Of a DNA stretch of 64,000 nt, positions 38,582-52,600 are shown piece by piece. Position 1 is the stretch's first letter; the number at the start of each line of letters is the position of its first letter. The stretch lies in the NCBI GenBank assembly GCA_963989245.1, contig OZ022349.1:34217616-34281615 (forward strand), given 5' to 3'. Source of the DNA: Nansenia antarctica (lineage: Eukaryota > Chordata > Actinopteri > Argentiniformes > Microstomatidae). Made by a program: the position numbers and the translations under genes. Under the pieces are notes generated by a model. That model made no database searches and was not told where the DNA came from. It saw only the letters and a program-made list of their open reading frames with translations.

Positions 38582-39119
38582 TTGTGATTGGCTGTTTCCT
38601 CAGACGACTGTTTGTGATTGGCTGTTTCCTCAGACGACTGTTTGTGATTGGCTGTTTCCTCAGACGGCTGTTTGTGATTGGCTGTTTCCTCAGATGACTG
38701 TTTGTGATTGGCTGTTTCCTCAGACGACTGTTTGTGATTGGCTGTTTCCTCAGACGACTGTTTGTGATTGGCTGTTTCCCCAGACGACAGTTTGTGATTG
38801 GCTGTTTCCTCAGACGAATGTTTGTGATTGGCTGTTTGTGATTGGCTGTTTCCTCAGACGACTGTTTGTGATTGGCTGTTTCCTCAGACGACTGTTTGTG
38901 ATTGGCTGTTTCCTCAGACGACTGTTTGTGATTGGCTGTTTCCTCAGACGACTGTTTGTGATTGGCTGTTTCCTCAGACGACTGTTTGTGATTGGCTGTT
39001 TCCTCAGACGGCTGTTTGTGATTGGCTGTTTCCTCAGACGACTGTTTGTGATTGGCTGTTTCCTCAGACGACTGTTTGTGATTGGCTGTTTCCCCAGACG
39101 ACAGTTTGTGATTGGCTGT

Positions 39120-39148
39120 TTCTCAGACGAATGTTTGTGATTGGCTGT
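39120..39148 (+). repeat. 29-bp unit (one C lost) before a 14-mer
   Basis: It has the same one-base deletion as at 38553, 567 bp downstream, in a locally duplicated pair of blocks specific to delta copy 1. Confidence 0.92.
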
Positions 39149-41378
39149 TTGTGATTGGCTGTTTCCTCAGACGACTGTTTGTGATTGGCTGTTTCCTCAG
39201 ACGACTGTTTGTGATTGGCTGTTTCCTCAGACGGCTGTTTGTGATTGGCTGTTTCCTCAGACGACTGTTTGTGATTGGCTGTTTCCTCAGACGACTGTTT
39301 GTGATTGGCTGTTTCCTCAGACGACTGTTTGTGATTGGCTGTTTCCTCAGACGACTGTTTGTGATTGGCTGTTTCCTCAGACGGCTGTTTGTGATTGGCT
39401 GTTTCCTCAGACGACTGTTTGTGATTGGCTGTTTCCTCAGACGACTGTTTGTGATTGGCTGTTTCCCCAGACGACAGTTTGTGATTGGCTGTTTCCTCAG
39501 ACGAATGTTTGTGATTGGCTGTTTGTGATTGGCTGTTTCCTCAGACGACTGTTTGTGATTGGCTGTTTCCTCAGACGGCTGTTTGTGATTGGCTGTTTCC
39601 TCAGATGACTGTTTGTGATTGGCTGTTTCCTCAGACGACTGTTTGTGATTGGCTGTTTCCCCAGACGACAGTTTGTGATTGGCTGTTTCCTCAGACGAAT
39701 GTTTGTGATTGGCTGTTTGTGATTGGCTGTTTCCTCAGACGACTGTTTGTGATTGGCTGTTTCCTCAGACGACTGTTTGTGATTGGCTGTTTCCTCAGAC
39801 GACTGTTTGTGATTGGCTGTTTCCTCAGACGACTGTTTGTGATTGGCTGTTTCCTCAGACGACTGTTTGTGATTGGCTGTTTCCTCAGACGGCTGTTTGT
39901 GATTGGCTGTTTCCTCAGACGACTGTTTGTGATTGGCTGTTTCCTCAGACGACTGTTTGTGATTGGCTGTTTCCCCAGACGACAGTTTGTGATTGGCTGT
40001 TTCCTCAGACGAATGTTTGTGATTGGCTGTTTGTGATTGGCTGTTTCCTCAGACGACTGTTTGTGATTGGCTGTTTCCTCAGACGACTGTTTGTGATTGG
40101 CTGTTTCCTCAGACGGCTGTTTGTGATTGGCTGTTTCCTCAGACGACTGTTTGTGATTGGCTGTTTCCTCAGACGACTGTTTGTGATTGGCTGTTTCCTC
40201 AGACGACTGTTTGTGATTGGCTGTTTCCTCAGACGACTGTTTGTGATTGGCTGTTTCCTCAGACGGCTGTTTGTGATTGGCTGTTTCCTCAGACGACTGT
40301 TTGTGATTGGCTGTTTCCTCAGACGACTGTTTGTGATTGGCTGTTTCCCCAGACGACAGTTTGTGATTGGCTGTTTCCTCAGACGACTGTTTGTGATTGG
40401 CTGTTTCCTCAGACGACTGTTTGTGATTGGCTGTTTCCTCAGACGACTGTTTGTGATTGGCTGTTTCCTCAGACGACTGTTTGTGATTGGCTGTTTCCTC
40501 AGACGACTGTTTGTGATTGGCTGTTTCCTCAGACGACAGTTTGTGATTGGCTGTTTCCTCAGACGACTGTTTGTGATTGGCTGTTTCCTCAGACGACTGT
40601 TTGTGATTGGCTGTTTCCTCAGACGACTGTTTGTGATTGGCTGTTTCCTCAGACGACTGTTTGTGATTGGCTGTTTCCTCAGACGACTGTTTGTGATTGG
40701 CTGTTTCCTCAGACGACTGTTTGTGATTGGCTGTTTTCTCAGACGACTGTTTGTGATTGGCTGTTTTCTCAGACGACTGTTTGTGATTGGCTGTTTCCTC
40801 AGACGACTGTTTGTGATTGGCTGTTTCCTCAGACGACTGTTTGTGATTGGCTGTTTCCTCAGACGACTGTTTGTGATTGGCTGTTTCCTCAGACGACTGT
40901 TTGTGATTGGCTGTTTCCTCAGACGACAGTTTGTGATTGGCTGTTTCCTCAGACGACTGTTTGTGATTGGCTGTTTGTGATTGGCTGTATCCTCAGACGA
41001 CTGTTTGTGATTGGTTGTTTCCTCAGACGACTGTTTGTGATTGGCTGTTTCCTCAGACGACTGTTTGTGATTGGCTATATCCTCAGACGACTGTTTGTGA
41101 TTGGCTGTTTCCTCAGACGACTGTTTGTGATTGGCTGTTTTCTCAGACGACTGTTTGTGATTGGCTGTTTCCTCAGACGACTGTTTGTGATTGGCTGTTT
41201 CCTCAGACGACTGTTTGTGATTGGCTGTTTCCTCAGACGACTGTTTGTGATTGGCTGTTTCCTCAGACGGCTGTTTGTGATTGGCTGTTTCCTCAGACGA
41301 CTGTTTGTGATTGGCTGTTTCCTCAGACGACTGTTTGTGATTGGCTGTTTCCCCAGACGACAGTTTGTGATTGGCTGT

Positions 41379-41401
41379 TTCCTCCGTTTGTGATTGGCTG
41401 T
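41379..41401 (+). repeat. 23-bp scar unit, delta copy 1
   Basis: The unit reads TTCCTCCGTTTG and then continues normally. It lacks 7 bp of module A and has one apparent T to C change. It breaks the 30-bp register and marks the right end of the delta repeat. Confidence 0.92.
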
Positions 41402-41849
41402 TTCCTCAGACGACTGTTTGTGATTGGCTGTTTCCTCAGACGACTGTTTGTGATTGGCTGTTTGTGATTGGCTGTTTCCTCAGACGACTGTTTGTGATTG
41501 GCTCTTTCCTCAGACGACAGTTTGTGATTGGCTGTTTCCTCAGATGACTGTTTGTGATTGGCTGTTTGTGATTGGCTGTATCCTCAGACGACTGTTTGTG
41601 ATTGGCTGTTTCCTCAGACGACTGTTTGTGATTGGCTGTTTCCTCAGACGACTGTTTGTGATTGGCTGTTTCCTCAGACGGCTGTTTGTGATTGGCTGTT
41701 TCCTCAGACGACTGTTTGTGATTGGCTGTTTCCTCAGACGACTGTTTGTGATTGGCTGTTTCCCCAGACGACAGTTTGTCATTGGCTGTTTCCTCAGACG
41801 ACAGTTTGTGATTGGCTGTTTCCTCAGACGACTGTTTGTGATTGGCTGT

Positions 41850-42613
41850 TTGTGATTGGATGTTTCCTCAGATGGCTGTTTGTGATTGGCTGTTTCCTCA
41901 GACGACTGTTTGTGATTGGCTGTTTCCTCAGACGACTGTATGTGATTGGCTGTTTCCTCAGACGACTGTTTGTGATTGGCTGTTTCCCCAGACGACAGTT
42001 TGTGATTGGCTGTTTCCTCAGACGACTGTTTGTGATTGGCTGTTTCCCCAGACGACAGTTTGTGATTGGCTGTTTCCTCAGACGGCTGTTTGTGATTGGC
42101 TGTTTCCTCAGACGACTGTTTGTGATTGGATGTTTCCTCAGACGGCTGTTTGTGATTGGCTGTTTCCTCAGACGATTGTTTGTGACTGGCTGTTTCCTCA
42201 GACGACTGTTTGTGATTGGCTGTTTCCTCAGATGACTGTTTGTGATTGGCTGTTTCCTCAGACGACTGTTTGTGATTGGCTGTTTCCTCAGACGGCTGTT
42301 TGTGATTGGATGTTTCCTCAGACGGCTGTTTGTGATTGGCTGTTTCCTCAGACGACTGTTTGTGATTGGCTGTTTCGTCAGACGACTGTTTGTGATTGGC
42401 TGTTTCCTCATACGACTGTTTGTGATTGGCTGTTTTCTCAGAAGACTGTTTGTGATTGGCTGTTTCCTCAGACGACTGTTTGTGATTGGCTGTTTCCTCA
42501 GACGACTGTTTGTGATTGGCTGTTTCCTCAGACGGCTGTTTGTGATTGGCTGTTTCCTCAGACGACTGTTTGTGATTGGCTGTTTCCTCAGACGACTGTT
42601 TGTGATTGGCTGT
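41850..42613 (+). repeat. Anchor segment, 25-unit form, delta copy 2
   Basis: It is in register with the delta copy 1 anchor at offset 7,409, including the three-unit extension. Confidence 0.9.
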
Positions 42614-45600
42614 TTGTGATTGGCTGTTTCCTCAGACGACTGTTTGTGATTGGCTGTTTCCTCAGACGACTGTTTGTGATTGGCTGTTTCCTCAGACGAC
42701 TGTTTGTGATTGGCTGTTTCCTCAGACGACTGTTTGTGATTGGCTGTTTCCTCAGACGACTGTTTGTGATTGGCTGTTTCCTCAGACGACAGTTTGTGAT
42801 TGGCTGTTTCCTCAGACGACTGTTTGTGATTGGCTGTTTGTGATTGGCTGTATCCTCAGACGACTGTTTGTGATTGGTTGTTTCCTCAGACGACTGTTTG
42901 TGATTGGCTGTTTCCTCAGACGACTGTTTGTGATTGGCTATATCCTCAGATGACTGTTTGTGATTGGCTGTTTCCTCAGACGACTGTTTGTGATTGGCTG
43001 TTTTCTCAGACGACTGTTTGTGATTGGCTGTTTCCTCAGACGACTGTTTGTGATTGGCTGTTTCCTCAGACGACTGTTTGTGATTGGCTGTTTCCTCAGA
43101 CGACTGTTTGTGATTGGCTGTTTCCTCAGACGGCTGTTTGTGATTGGCTGTTTCCTCAGACGACTGTTTGTGATTGGCTGTTTCCTCAGACGACTGTTTG
43201 TGATTGGCTGTTTCCCCAGACGACAGTTTGTGATTGGCTGTTTCCTCAGACGAATGTTTGTGATTGGCTGTTTGTGATTGGCTGTTTCCTCAGACGACTG
43301 TTTGTGATTGGCTGTTTCCCCAGACGACAGTTTGTGATTGGCTGTTTCCTCAGACGACTGTTTGTGATTGGCTGTTTCCTCAGACGACTGTTTGTGATTG
43401 GCTGTTTCCTCAGACGACTGTTTGTGATTGGCTGTTTCCTCAGACGGCTGTTTGTGATTGGCTGTTTCCTCAGACGACTGTTTGTGATTGGCTGTTTCCT
43501 CAGACGACTGTTTGTGATTGGCTGTTTCCCCAGACGACAGTTTGTGATTGGCTGTTTCCTCAGACGAATGTTTGTGATTGGCTGTTTGTGATTGGCTGTT
43601 TCCTCAGACGACTGTTTGTGATTGGCTGTTTCCTCAGACGGCTGTTTGTGATTGGCTGTTTCCTCAGACGACTGTTTGTGATTGGCTGTTTCCTCAGACG
43701 ACTGTTTGTGATTGGCTGTTTCCCCAGACGACAGTTTGTGATTGGCTGTTTCCTCAGACGAATGTTTGTGATTGGCTGTTTGTGATTGGCTGTTTCCTCA
43801 GACGACTGTTTGTGATTGGCTGTTTCCTCAGACGACTGTTTGTGATTGGCTGTTTCCTCAGACGACTGTTTGTGATTGGCTGTTTCCTCAGACGACTGTT
43901 TGTGATTGGCTGTTTCCTCAGACGACTGTTTGTGATTGGCTGTTTCCCCAGACGACAGTTTGTGATTGGCTGTTTCCTCAGACGAATGTTTGTGATTGGC
44001 TGTTTGTGATTGGCTGTTTCCTCAGACGACTGTTTGTGATTGGCTGTTTCCTCAGACGGCTGTTTGTGATTGGCTGTTTCCTCAGATGACTGTTTGTGAT
44101 TGGCTGTTTCCTCAGACGACTGTTTGTGATTGGCTGTTTCCCCAGATGACAGTTTGTGATTGGCTGTTTCCTCAGACGAATGTTTGTGATTGGCTGTTTG
44201 TGATTGGCTGTTTCCTCAGACGACTGTTTGTGATTGGCTGTTTCCTCAGACGACTGTTTGTGATTGGCTGTTTCCTCAGACGACTGTTTGTGATTGGCTG
44301 TTTCCTCAGACGACTGTTTGTGATTGGCTGTTTCCTCAGACGACTGTTTGTGATTGGCTGTTTCCTCAGACGGCTGTTTGTGATTGGCTGTTTCCTCAGA
44401 CGACTGTTTGTGATTGGCTGTTTCCTCAGACGACTGTTTGTGATTGGCTGTTTCCCCAGACGACAGTTTGTGATTGGCTGTTTCCTCAGACGAATGTTTG
44501 TGATTGGCTGTTTGTGATTGGCTGTTTCCTCAGACGACTGTTTGTGATTGGCTGTTTCCTCAGACGACTGTTTGTGATTGGCTGTTTCCTCAGACGGCTG
44601 TTTGTGATTGGCTGTTTCCCCAGACGACAGTTTGTGATTGGCTGTTTCCTCAGACGAATGTTTGTGATTGGCTGTTTGTGATTGGCTGTTTCCTCAGACG
44701 ACTGTTTGTGATTGGCTGTTTCCCCAGACGACAGTTTGTGATTGGCTGTTTCCTCAGACGACTGTTTGTGATTGGCTGTTTCCCCAGACGACAGTTTGTG
44801 ATTGGCTGTTTCCTCAGACGACTGTTTGTGATTGGCTGTTTCCTCAGACGACTGTTTGTGATTGGCTGTTTCCTCAGACGACTGTTTGTGATTGGCTGTT
44901 TCCTCAGACGGCTGTTTGTGATTGGCTGTTTCCTCAGACGACTGTTTGTGATTGGCTGTTTCCTCAGACGACTGTTTGTGATTGGCTGTTTCCCCAGACG
45001 ACAGTTTGTGATTGGCTGTTTCCTCAGACGAATGTTTGTGATTGGCTGTTTGTGATTGGCTGTTTCCTCAGACGACTGTTTGTGATTGGCTGTTTCCTCA
45101 GACGGCTGTTTGTGATTGGCTGTTTCCTCAGACGACTGTTTGTGATTGGCTGTTTCCTCAGACGACTGTTTGTGATTGGCTGTTTCCCCAGACGACAGTT
45201 TGTGATTGGCTGTTTCCTCAGACGAATGTTTGTGATTGGCTGTTTGTGATTGGCTGTTTCCTCAGACGACTGTTTGTGATTGGCTGTTTCCTCAGACGAC
45301 TGTTTGTGATTGGCTGTTTCCTCAGACGACTGTTTGTGATTGGCTGTTTCCTCAGACGACTGTTTGTGATTGGCTGTTTCCCCAGACGACAGTTTGTGAT
45401 TGGCTGTTTCCTCAGACGAATGTTTGTGATTGGCTGTTTGTGATTGGCTGTTTCCTCAGACGACTGTTTGTGATTGGCTGTTTCCTCAGACGGCTGTTTG
45501 TGATTGGCTGTTTCCTCAGATGACTGTTTGTGATTGGCTGTTTCCTCAGACGACTGTTTGTGATTGGCTGTTTCCCCAGACGACAGTTTGTGATTGGCTG

Positions 45601-45915
45601 TTTCCTCAGACGAATGTTTGTGATTGGCTGTTTGTGATTGGCTGTTTCCTCAGACGACTGTTTGTGATTGGCTGTTTCCTCAGACGACTGTTTGTGATTG
45701 GCTGTTTCCTCAGACGACTGTTTGTGATTGGCTGTTTCCTCAGACGACTGTTTGTGATTGGCTGTTTCCTCAGACGACTGTTTGTGATTGGCTGTTTCCT
45801 CAGACGGCTGTTTGTGATTGGCTGTTTCCTCAGACGACTGTTTGTGATTGGCTGTTTCCTCAGACGACTGTTTGTGATTGGCTGTTTCCCCAGACGACAG
45901 TTTGTGATTGGCTGT

Positions 45916-45944
45916 TTCTCAGACGAATGTTTGTGATTGGCTGT
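45916..45944 (+). repeat. 29-bp unit (one C lost), delta copy 2
   Basis: It corresponds to the unit at 38553 at offset 7,363. This is the only 29-bp unit in delta copy 2. Confidence 0.92.
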
Positions 45945-48398
45945 TTGTGATTGGCTGTTTCCTCAGACGACTGTTTGTGATTGGCTGTTTCCTCAGACGA
46001 CTGTTTGTGATTGGCTGTTTCCTCAGACGGCTGTTTGTGATTGGCTGTTTCCTCAGATGACTGTTTGTGATTGGCTGTTTCCTCAGACGACTGTTTGTGA
46101 TTGGCTGTTTCCCCAGACGACAGTTTGTGATTGGCTGTTTCCTCAGACGAATGTTTGTGATTGGCTGTTTGTGATTGGCTGTTTCCTCAGACGACTGTTT
46201 GTGATTGGCTGTTTCCTCAGACGACTGTTTGTGATTGGCTGTTTCCTCAGACGGCTGTTTGTGATTGGCTGTTTCCTCAGACGACTGTTTGTGATTGGCT
46301 GTTTCCTCAGACGACTGTTTGTGATTGGCTGTTTCCTCAGACGACTGTTTGTGATTGGCTGTTTCCTCAGACGACTGTTTGTGATTGGCTGTTTCCTCAG
46401 ACGGCTGTTTGTGATTGGCTGTTTCCTCAGACGACTGTTTGTGATTGGCTGTTTCCTCAGACGACTGTTTGTGATTGGCTGTTTCCCCAGACGACAGTTT
46501 GTGATTGGCTGTTTCCTCAGACGAATGTTTGTGATTGGCTGTTTGTGATTGGCTGTTTCCTCAGACGACTGTTTGTGATTGGCTGTTTCCTCAGACGGCT
46601 GTTTGTGATTGGCTGTTTCCTCAGATGACTGTTTGTGATTGGCTGTTTCCTCAGACGACTGTTTGTGATTGGCTGTTTCCCCAGACGACAGTTTGTGATT
46701 GGCTGTTTCCTCAGACGAATGTTTGTGATTGGCTGTTTGTGATTGGCTGTTTCCTCAGACGACTGTTTGTGATTGGCTGTTTCCTCAGACGACTGTTTGT
46801 GATTGGCTGTTTCCTCAGACGACTGTTTGTGATTGGCTGTTTCCTCAGACGACTGTTTGTGATTGGCTGTTTCCTCAGACGACTGTTTGTGATTGGCTGT
46901 TTCCTCAGACGGCTGTTTGTGATTGGCTGTTTCCTCAGACGACTGTTTGTGATTGGCTGTTTCCTCAGACGACTGTTTGTGATTGGCTGTTTCCCCAGAC
47001 GACAGTTTGTGATTGGCTGTTTCCTCAGACGAATGTTTGTGATTGGCTGTTTGTGATTGGCTGTTTCCTCAGACGACTGTTTGTGATTGGCTGTTTCCTC
47101 AGACGACTGTTTGTGATTGGCTGTTTCCTCAGACGGCTGTTTGTGATTGGCTGTTTCCTCAGACGACTGTTTGTGATTGGCTGTTTCCTCAGACGACTGT
47201 TTGTGATTGGCTGTTTCCTCAGACGACTGTTTGTGATTGGCTGTTTCCTCAGACGACTGTTTGTGATTGGCTGTTTCCTCAGACGGCTGTTTGTGATTGG
47301 CTGTTTCCTCAGACGACTGTTTGTGATTGGCTGTTTCCTCAGACGACTGTTTGTGATTGGCTGTTTCCCCAGACGACAGTTTGTGATTGGCTGTTTCCTC
47401 AGACGACTGTTTGTGATTGGCTGTTTCCTCAGACGACTGTTTGTGATTGGCTGTTTCCTCAGACGACTGTTTGTGATTGGCTGTTTCCTCAGACGACTGT
47501 TTGTGATTGGCTGTTTCCTCAGACGACTGTTTGTGATTGGCTGTTTCCTCAGACGACAGTTTGTGATTGGCTGTTTCCTCAGACGACTGTTTGTGATTGG
47601 CTGTTTCCTCAGACGACTGTTTGTGATTGGCTGTTTCCTCAGACGACTGTTTGTGATTGGCTGTTTCCTCAGACGACTGTTTGTGATTGGCTGTTTCCTC
47701 AGACGACTGTTTGTGATTGGCTGTTTCCTCAGACGACTGTTTGTGATTGGCTGTTTTCTCAGACGACTGTTTGTGATTGGCTGTTTTCTCAGACGACTGT
47801 TTGTGATTGGCTGTTTCCTCAGACGACTGTTTGTGATTGGCTGTTTCCTCAGACGACTGTTTGTGATTGGCTGTTTCCTCAGACGACTGTTTGTGATTGG
47901 CTGTTTCCTCAGACGACTGTTTGTGATTGGCTGTTTCCTCAGACGACAGTTTGTGATTGGCTGTTTCCTCAGACGACTGTTTGTGATTGGCTGTTTGTGA
48001 TTGGCTGTATCCTCAGACGACTGTTTGTGATTGGTTGTTTCCTCAGACGACTGTTTGTGATTGGCTGTTTCCTCAGACGACTGTTTGTGATTGGCTATAT
48101 CCTCAGACGACTGTTTGTGATTGGCTGTTTCCTCAGACGACTGTTTGTGATTGGCTGTTTTCTCAGACGACTGTTTGTGATTGGCTGTTTCCTCAGACGA
48201 CTGTTTGTGATTGGCTGTTTCCTCAGACGACTGTTTGTGATTGGCTGTTTCCTCAGACGACTGTTTGTGATTGGCTGTTTCCTCAGACGGCTGTTTGTGA
48301 TTGGCTGTTTCCTCAGACGACTGTTTGTGATTGGCTGTTTCCTCAGACGACTGTTTGTGATTGGCTGTTTCCCCAGACGACAGTTTGTGATTGGCTGT

Positions 48399-48421
48399 TT
48401 CCTCCGTTTGTGATTGGCTGT
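48399..48421 (+). repeat. 23-bp scar unit, delta copy 2
   Basis: It is the same 7-bp-shortened unit as at 41379, at offset 7,020; identity by descent is the simplest reading. Confidence 0.92.
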
Positions 48422-48869
48422 TTCCTCAGACGACTGTTTGTGATTGGCTGTTTCCTCAGACGACTGTTTGTGATTGGCTGTTTGTGATTGGCTGTTTCCT
48501 CAGACGACTGTTTGTGATTGGCTCTTTCCTCAGACGACAGTTTGTGATTGGCTGTTTCCTCAGATGACTGTTTGTGATTGGCTGTTTGTGATTGGCTGTA
48601 TCCTCAGACGACTGTTTGTGATTGGCTGTTTCCTCAGACGACTGTTTGTGATTGGCTGTTTCCTCAGACGACTGTTTGTGATTGGCTGTTTCCTCAGACG
48701 GCTGTTTGTGATTGGCTGTTTCCTCAGACGACTGTTTGTGATTGGCTGTTTCCTCAGACGACTGTTTGTGATTGGCTGTTTCCCCAGACGACAGTTTGTC
48801 ATTGGCTGTTTCCTCAGACGACAGTTTGTGATTGGCTGTTTCCTCAGACGACTGTTTGTGATTGGCTGT

Positions 48870-49633
48870 TTGTGATTGGATGTTTCCTCAGATGGCTGTT
48901 TGTGATTGGCTGTTTCCTCAGACGACTGTTTGTGATTGGCTGTTTCCTCAGACGACTGTATGTGATTGGCTGTTTCCTCAGACGACTGTTTGTGATTGGC
49001 TGTTTCCCCAGACGACAGTTTGTGATTGGCTGTTTCCTCAGACGACTGTTTGTGATTGGCTGTTTCCCCAGACGACAGTTTGTGATTGGCTGTTTCCTCA
49101 GACGGCTGTTTGTGATTGGCTGTTTCCTCAGACGACTGTTTGTGATTGGATGTTTCCTCAGACGGCTGTTTGTGATTGGCTGTTTCCTCAGACGATTGTT
49201 TGTGACTGGCTGTTTCCTCAGACGACTGTTTGTGATTGGCTGTTTCCTCAGATGACTGTTTGTGATTGGCTGTTTCCTCAGACGACTGTTTGTGATTGGC
49301 TGTTTCCTCAGACGGCTGTTTGTGATTGGATGTTTCCTCAGACGGCTGTTTGTGATTGGCTGTTTCCTCAGACGACTGTTTGTGATTGGCTGTTTCGTCA
49401 GACGACTGTTTGTGATTGGCTGTTTCCTCATACGACTGTTTGTGATTGGCTGTTTTCTCAGAAGACTGTTTGTGATTGGCTGTTTCCTCAGACGACTGTT
49501 TGTGATTGGCTGTTTCCTCAGACGACTGTTTGTGATTGGCTGTTTCCTCAGACGGCTGTTTGTGATTGGCTGTTTCCTCAGACGACTGTTTGTGATTGGC
49601 TGTTTCCTCAGACGACTGTTTGTGATTGGCTGT
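48870..49633 (+). repeat. Anchor segment, 25-unit form, delta copy 3
   Basis: It is in register with the delta copy 2 anchor at offset 7,020, including the three-unit extension. Confidence 0.9.
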
Positions 49634-52600
49634 TTGTGATTGGCTGTTTCCTCAGACGACTGTTTGTGATTGGCTGTTTCCTCAGACGACTGTTTGTGAT
49701 TGGCTGTTTCCTCAGACGACTGTTTGTGATTGGCTGTTTCCTCAGACGACTGTTTGTGATTGGCTGTTTCCTCAGACGACTGTTTGTGATTGGCTGTTTC
49801 CTCAGACGACAGTTTGTGATTGGCTGTTTCCTCAGACGACTGTTTGTGATTGGCTGTTTGTGATTGGCTGTATCCTCAGACGACTGTTTGTGATTGGTTG
49901 TTTCCTCAGACGACTGTTTGTGATTGGCTGTTTCCTCAGACGACTGTTTGTGATTGGCTATATCCTCAGACGACTGTTTGTGATTGGCTGTTTCCTCAGA
50001 CGACTGTTTGTGATTGGCTGTTTTCTCAGACGACTGTTTGTGATTGGCTGTTTCCTCAGACGACTGTTTGTGATTGGCTGTTTCCTCAGACGACTGTTTG
50101 TGATTGGCTGTTTCCTCAGACGACTGTTTGTGATTGGCTGTTTCCTCAGACGGCTGTTTGTGATTGGCTGTTTCCTCAGACGACTGTTTGTGATTGGCTG
50201 TTTCCTCAGACGACTGTTTGTGATTGGCTGTTTCCCCAGACGACAGTTTGTGATTGGCTGTTTCCTCAGACGAATGTTTGTGATTGGCTGTTTGTGATTG
50301 GCTGTTTCCTCAGACGACTGTTTGTGATTGGCTGTTTCCCCAGACGACAGTTTGTGATTGGCTGTTTCCTCAGACGACTGTTTGTGATTGGCTGTTTCCC
50401 CAGACGACAGTTTGTGATTGGCTGTTTCCTCAGACGACTGTTTGTGATTGGCTGTTTCCTCAGACGACTGTTTGTGATTGGCTGTTTCCTCAGACGACTG
50501 TTTGTGATTGGCTGTTTCCTCAGACGGCTGTTTGTGATTGGCTGTTTCCTCAGACGACTGTTTGTGATTGGCTGTTTCCTCAGACGACTGTTTGTGATTG
50601 GCTGTTTCCCCAGACGACAGTTTGTGATTGGCTGTTTCCTCAGACGAATGTTTGTGATTGGCTGTTTGTGATTGGCTGTTTCCTCAGACGACTGTTTGTG
50701 ATTGGCTGTTTCCTCAGACGGCTGTTTGTGATTGGCTGTTTCCTCAGACGACTGTTTGTGATTGGCTGTTTCCTCAGACGACTGTTTGTGATTGGCTGTT
50801 TCCCCAGACGACAGTTTGTGATTGGCTGTTTCCTCAGACGAATGTTTGTGATTGGCTGTTTGTGATTGGCTGTTTCCTCAGACGACTGTTTGTGATTGGC
50901 TGTTTCCTCAGACGACTGTTTGTGATTGGCTGTTTCCTCAGACGACTGTTTGTGATTGGCTGTTTCCTCAGACGACTGTTTGTGATTGGCTGTTTCCTCA
51001 GACGACTGTTTGTGATTGGCTGTTTCCCCAGACGACAGTTTGTGATTGGCTGTTTCCTCAGACGAATGTTTGTGATTGGCTGTTTGTGATTGGCTGTTTC
51101 CTCAGACGACTGTTTGTGATTGGCTGTTTCCTCAGACGGCTGTTTGTGATTGGCTGTTTCCTCAGATGACTGTTTGTGATTGGCTGTTTCCTCAGACGAC
51201 TGTTTGTGATTGGCTGTTTCCCCAGATGACAGTTTGTGATTGGCTGTTTCCTCAGACGAATGTTTGTGATTGGCTGTTTGTGATTGGCTGTTTCCTCAGA
51301 CGACTGTTTGTGATTGGCTGTTTCCTCAGACGACTGTTTGTGATTGGCTGTTTCCTCAGACGACTGTTTGTGATTGGCTGTTTCCTCAGACGACTGTTTG
51401 TGATTGGCTGTTTCCTCAGACGACTGTTTGTGATTGGCTGTTTCCTCAGACGGCTGTTTGTGATTGGCTGTTTCCTCAGACGACTGTTTGTGATTGGCTG
51501 TTTCCTCAGACGACTGTTTGTGATTGGCTGTTTCCCCAGACGACAGTTTGTGATTGGCTGTTTCCTCAGACGAATGTTTGTGATTGGCTGTTTGTGATTG
51601 GCTGTTTCCTCAGACGACTGTTTGTGATTGGCTGTTTCCTCAGACGACTGTTTGTGATTGGCTGTTTCCTCAGACGGCTGTTTGTGATTGGCTGTTTCCC
51701 CAGACGACAGTTTGTGATTGGCTGTTTCCTCAGACGAATGTTTGTGATTGGCTGTTTGTGATTGGCTGTTTCCTCAGACGACTGTTTGTGATTGGCTGTT
51801 TCCCCAGACGACAGTTTGTGATTGGCTGTTTCCTCAGACGACTGTTTGTGATTGGCTGTTTCCCCAGACGACAGTTTGTGATTGGCTGTTTCCTCAGACG
51901 ACTGTTTGTGATTGGCTGTTTCCTCAGACGACTGTTTGTGATTGGCTGTTTCCTCAGACGACTGTTTGTGATTGGCTGTTTCCTCAGACGGCTGTTTGTG
52001 ATTGGCTGTTTCCTCAGACGACTGTTTGTGATTGGCTGTTTCCTCAGACGACTGTTTGTGATTGGCTGTTTCCCCAGACGACAGTTTGTGATTGGCTGTT
52101 TCCTCAGACGAATGTTTGTGATTGGCTGTTTGTGATTGGCTGTTTCCTCAGACGACTGTTTGTGATTGGCTGTTTCCTCAGACGGCTGTTTGTGATTGGC
52201 TGTTTCCTCAGACGACTGTTTGTGATTGGCTGTTTCCTCAGACGACTGTTTGTGATTGGCTGTTTCCCCAGACGACAGTTTGTGATTGGCTGTTTCCTCA
52301 GACGAATGTTTGTGATTGGCTGTTTGTAATTGGCTGTTTCCTCAGACGACTGTTTGTGATTGGCTGTTTCCTCAGACGACTGTTTGTGATTGGCTGTTTC
52401 CTCAGACGACTGTTTGTGATTGGCTGTTTCCTCAGACGACTGTTTGTGATTGGCTGTTTCCCCAGACGACAGTTTGTGATTGGCTGTTTCCTCAGACGAA
52501 TGTTTGTGATTGGCTGTTTGTGATTGGCTGTTTCCTCAGACGACTGTTTGTGATTGGCTGTTTCCTCAGACGGCTGTTTGTGATTGGCTGTTTCCTCAGA

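Larger units (their letters stand above)
34053..41461 (+). repeat. Higher-order repeat delta, copy 1 (7,409 bp)
   Basis: Blocks of 3, 9, 25, 7, 14, 18, 7, 6, 10, 5, 12, 6, 6, 6, 9(+29-mer), 8, 9(+29-mer), 12, 6, 10, 31 and 15(+23-mer) units. The 18-unit block equals a 12-unit plus a 6-unit block of copy 3 without the 14-mer between them (near 36230). An extra 8-unit block with a second 29-bp unit lies at 38582-39148. From about 36.4 to 38.6 kb it is in register with copy 2 at 7,363 bp, and from 39.15 kb at 7,020 bp. The GTCATT marker is at 34371. Confidence 0.88.
41462..48481 (+). repeat. Higher-order repeat delta, copy 2 (7,020 bp)
   Basis: Blocks of 3, 9, 25, 7, 14, 10, 6, 7, 6, 10, 5, 12, 6, 6, 6, 9(+29-mer), 7, 12, 6, 10, 31 and 15(+23-mer) units. 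The 10-unit block at 43272 lacks two units relative to copy 3. A CAGATGACTG unit near 42948 is specific to this copy at that place. The 31-unit block at 47051-47994 equals that at 40031-40974 and is the longest stretch without a 14-mer in the window. Confidence 0.88.

Noticed and set aside
40023..41393. Long plus-strand open frame of 456 codons, and many similar ones, as protein-coding genes
   Set aside because: They are pure ten-codon repeats in frames that lack stops by composition, they begin at TTG or GTG rather than at a supported start, overlap each other in different frames, and end wherever the second 14-mer brings TGA into frame. No promoter, codon bias or non-repeat domain is present.
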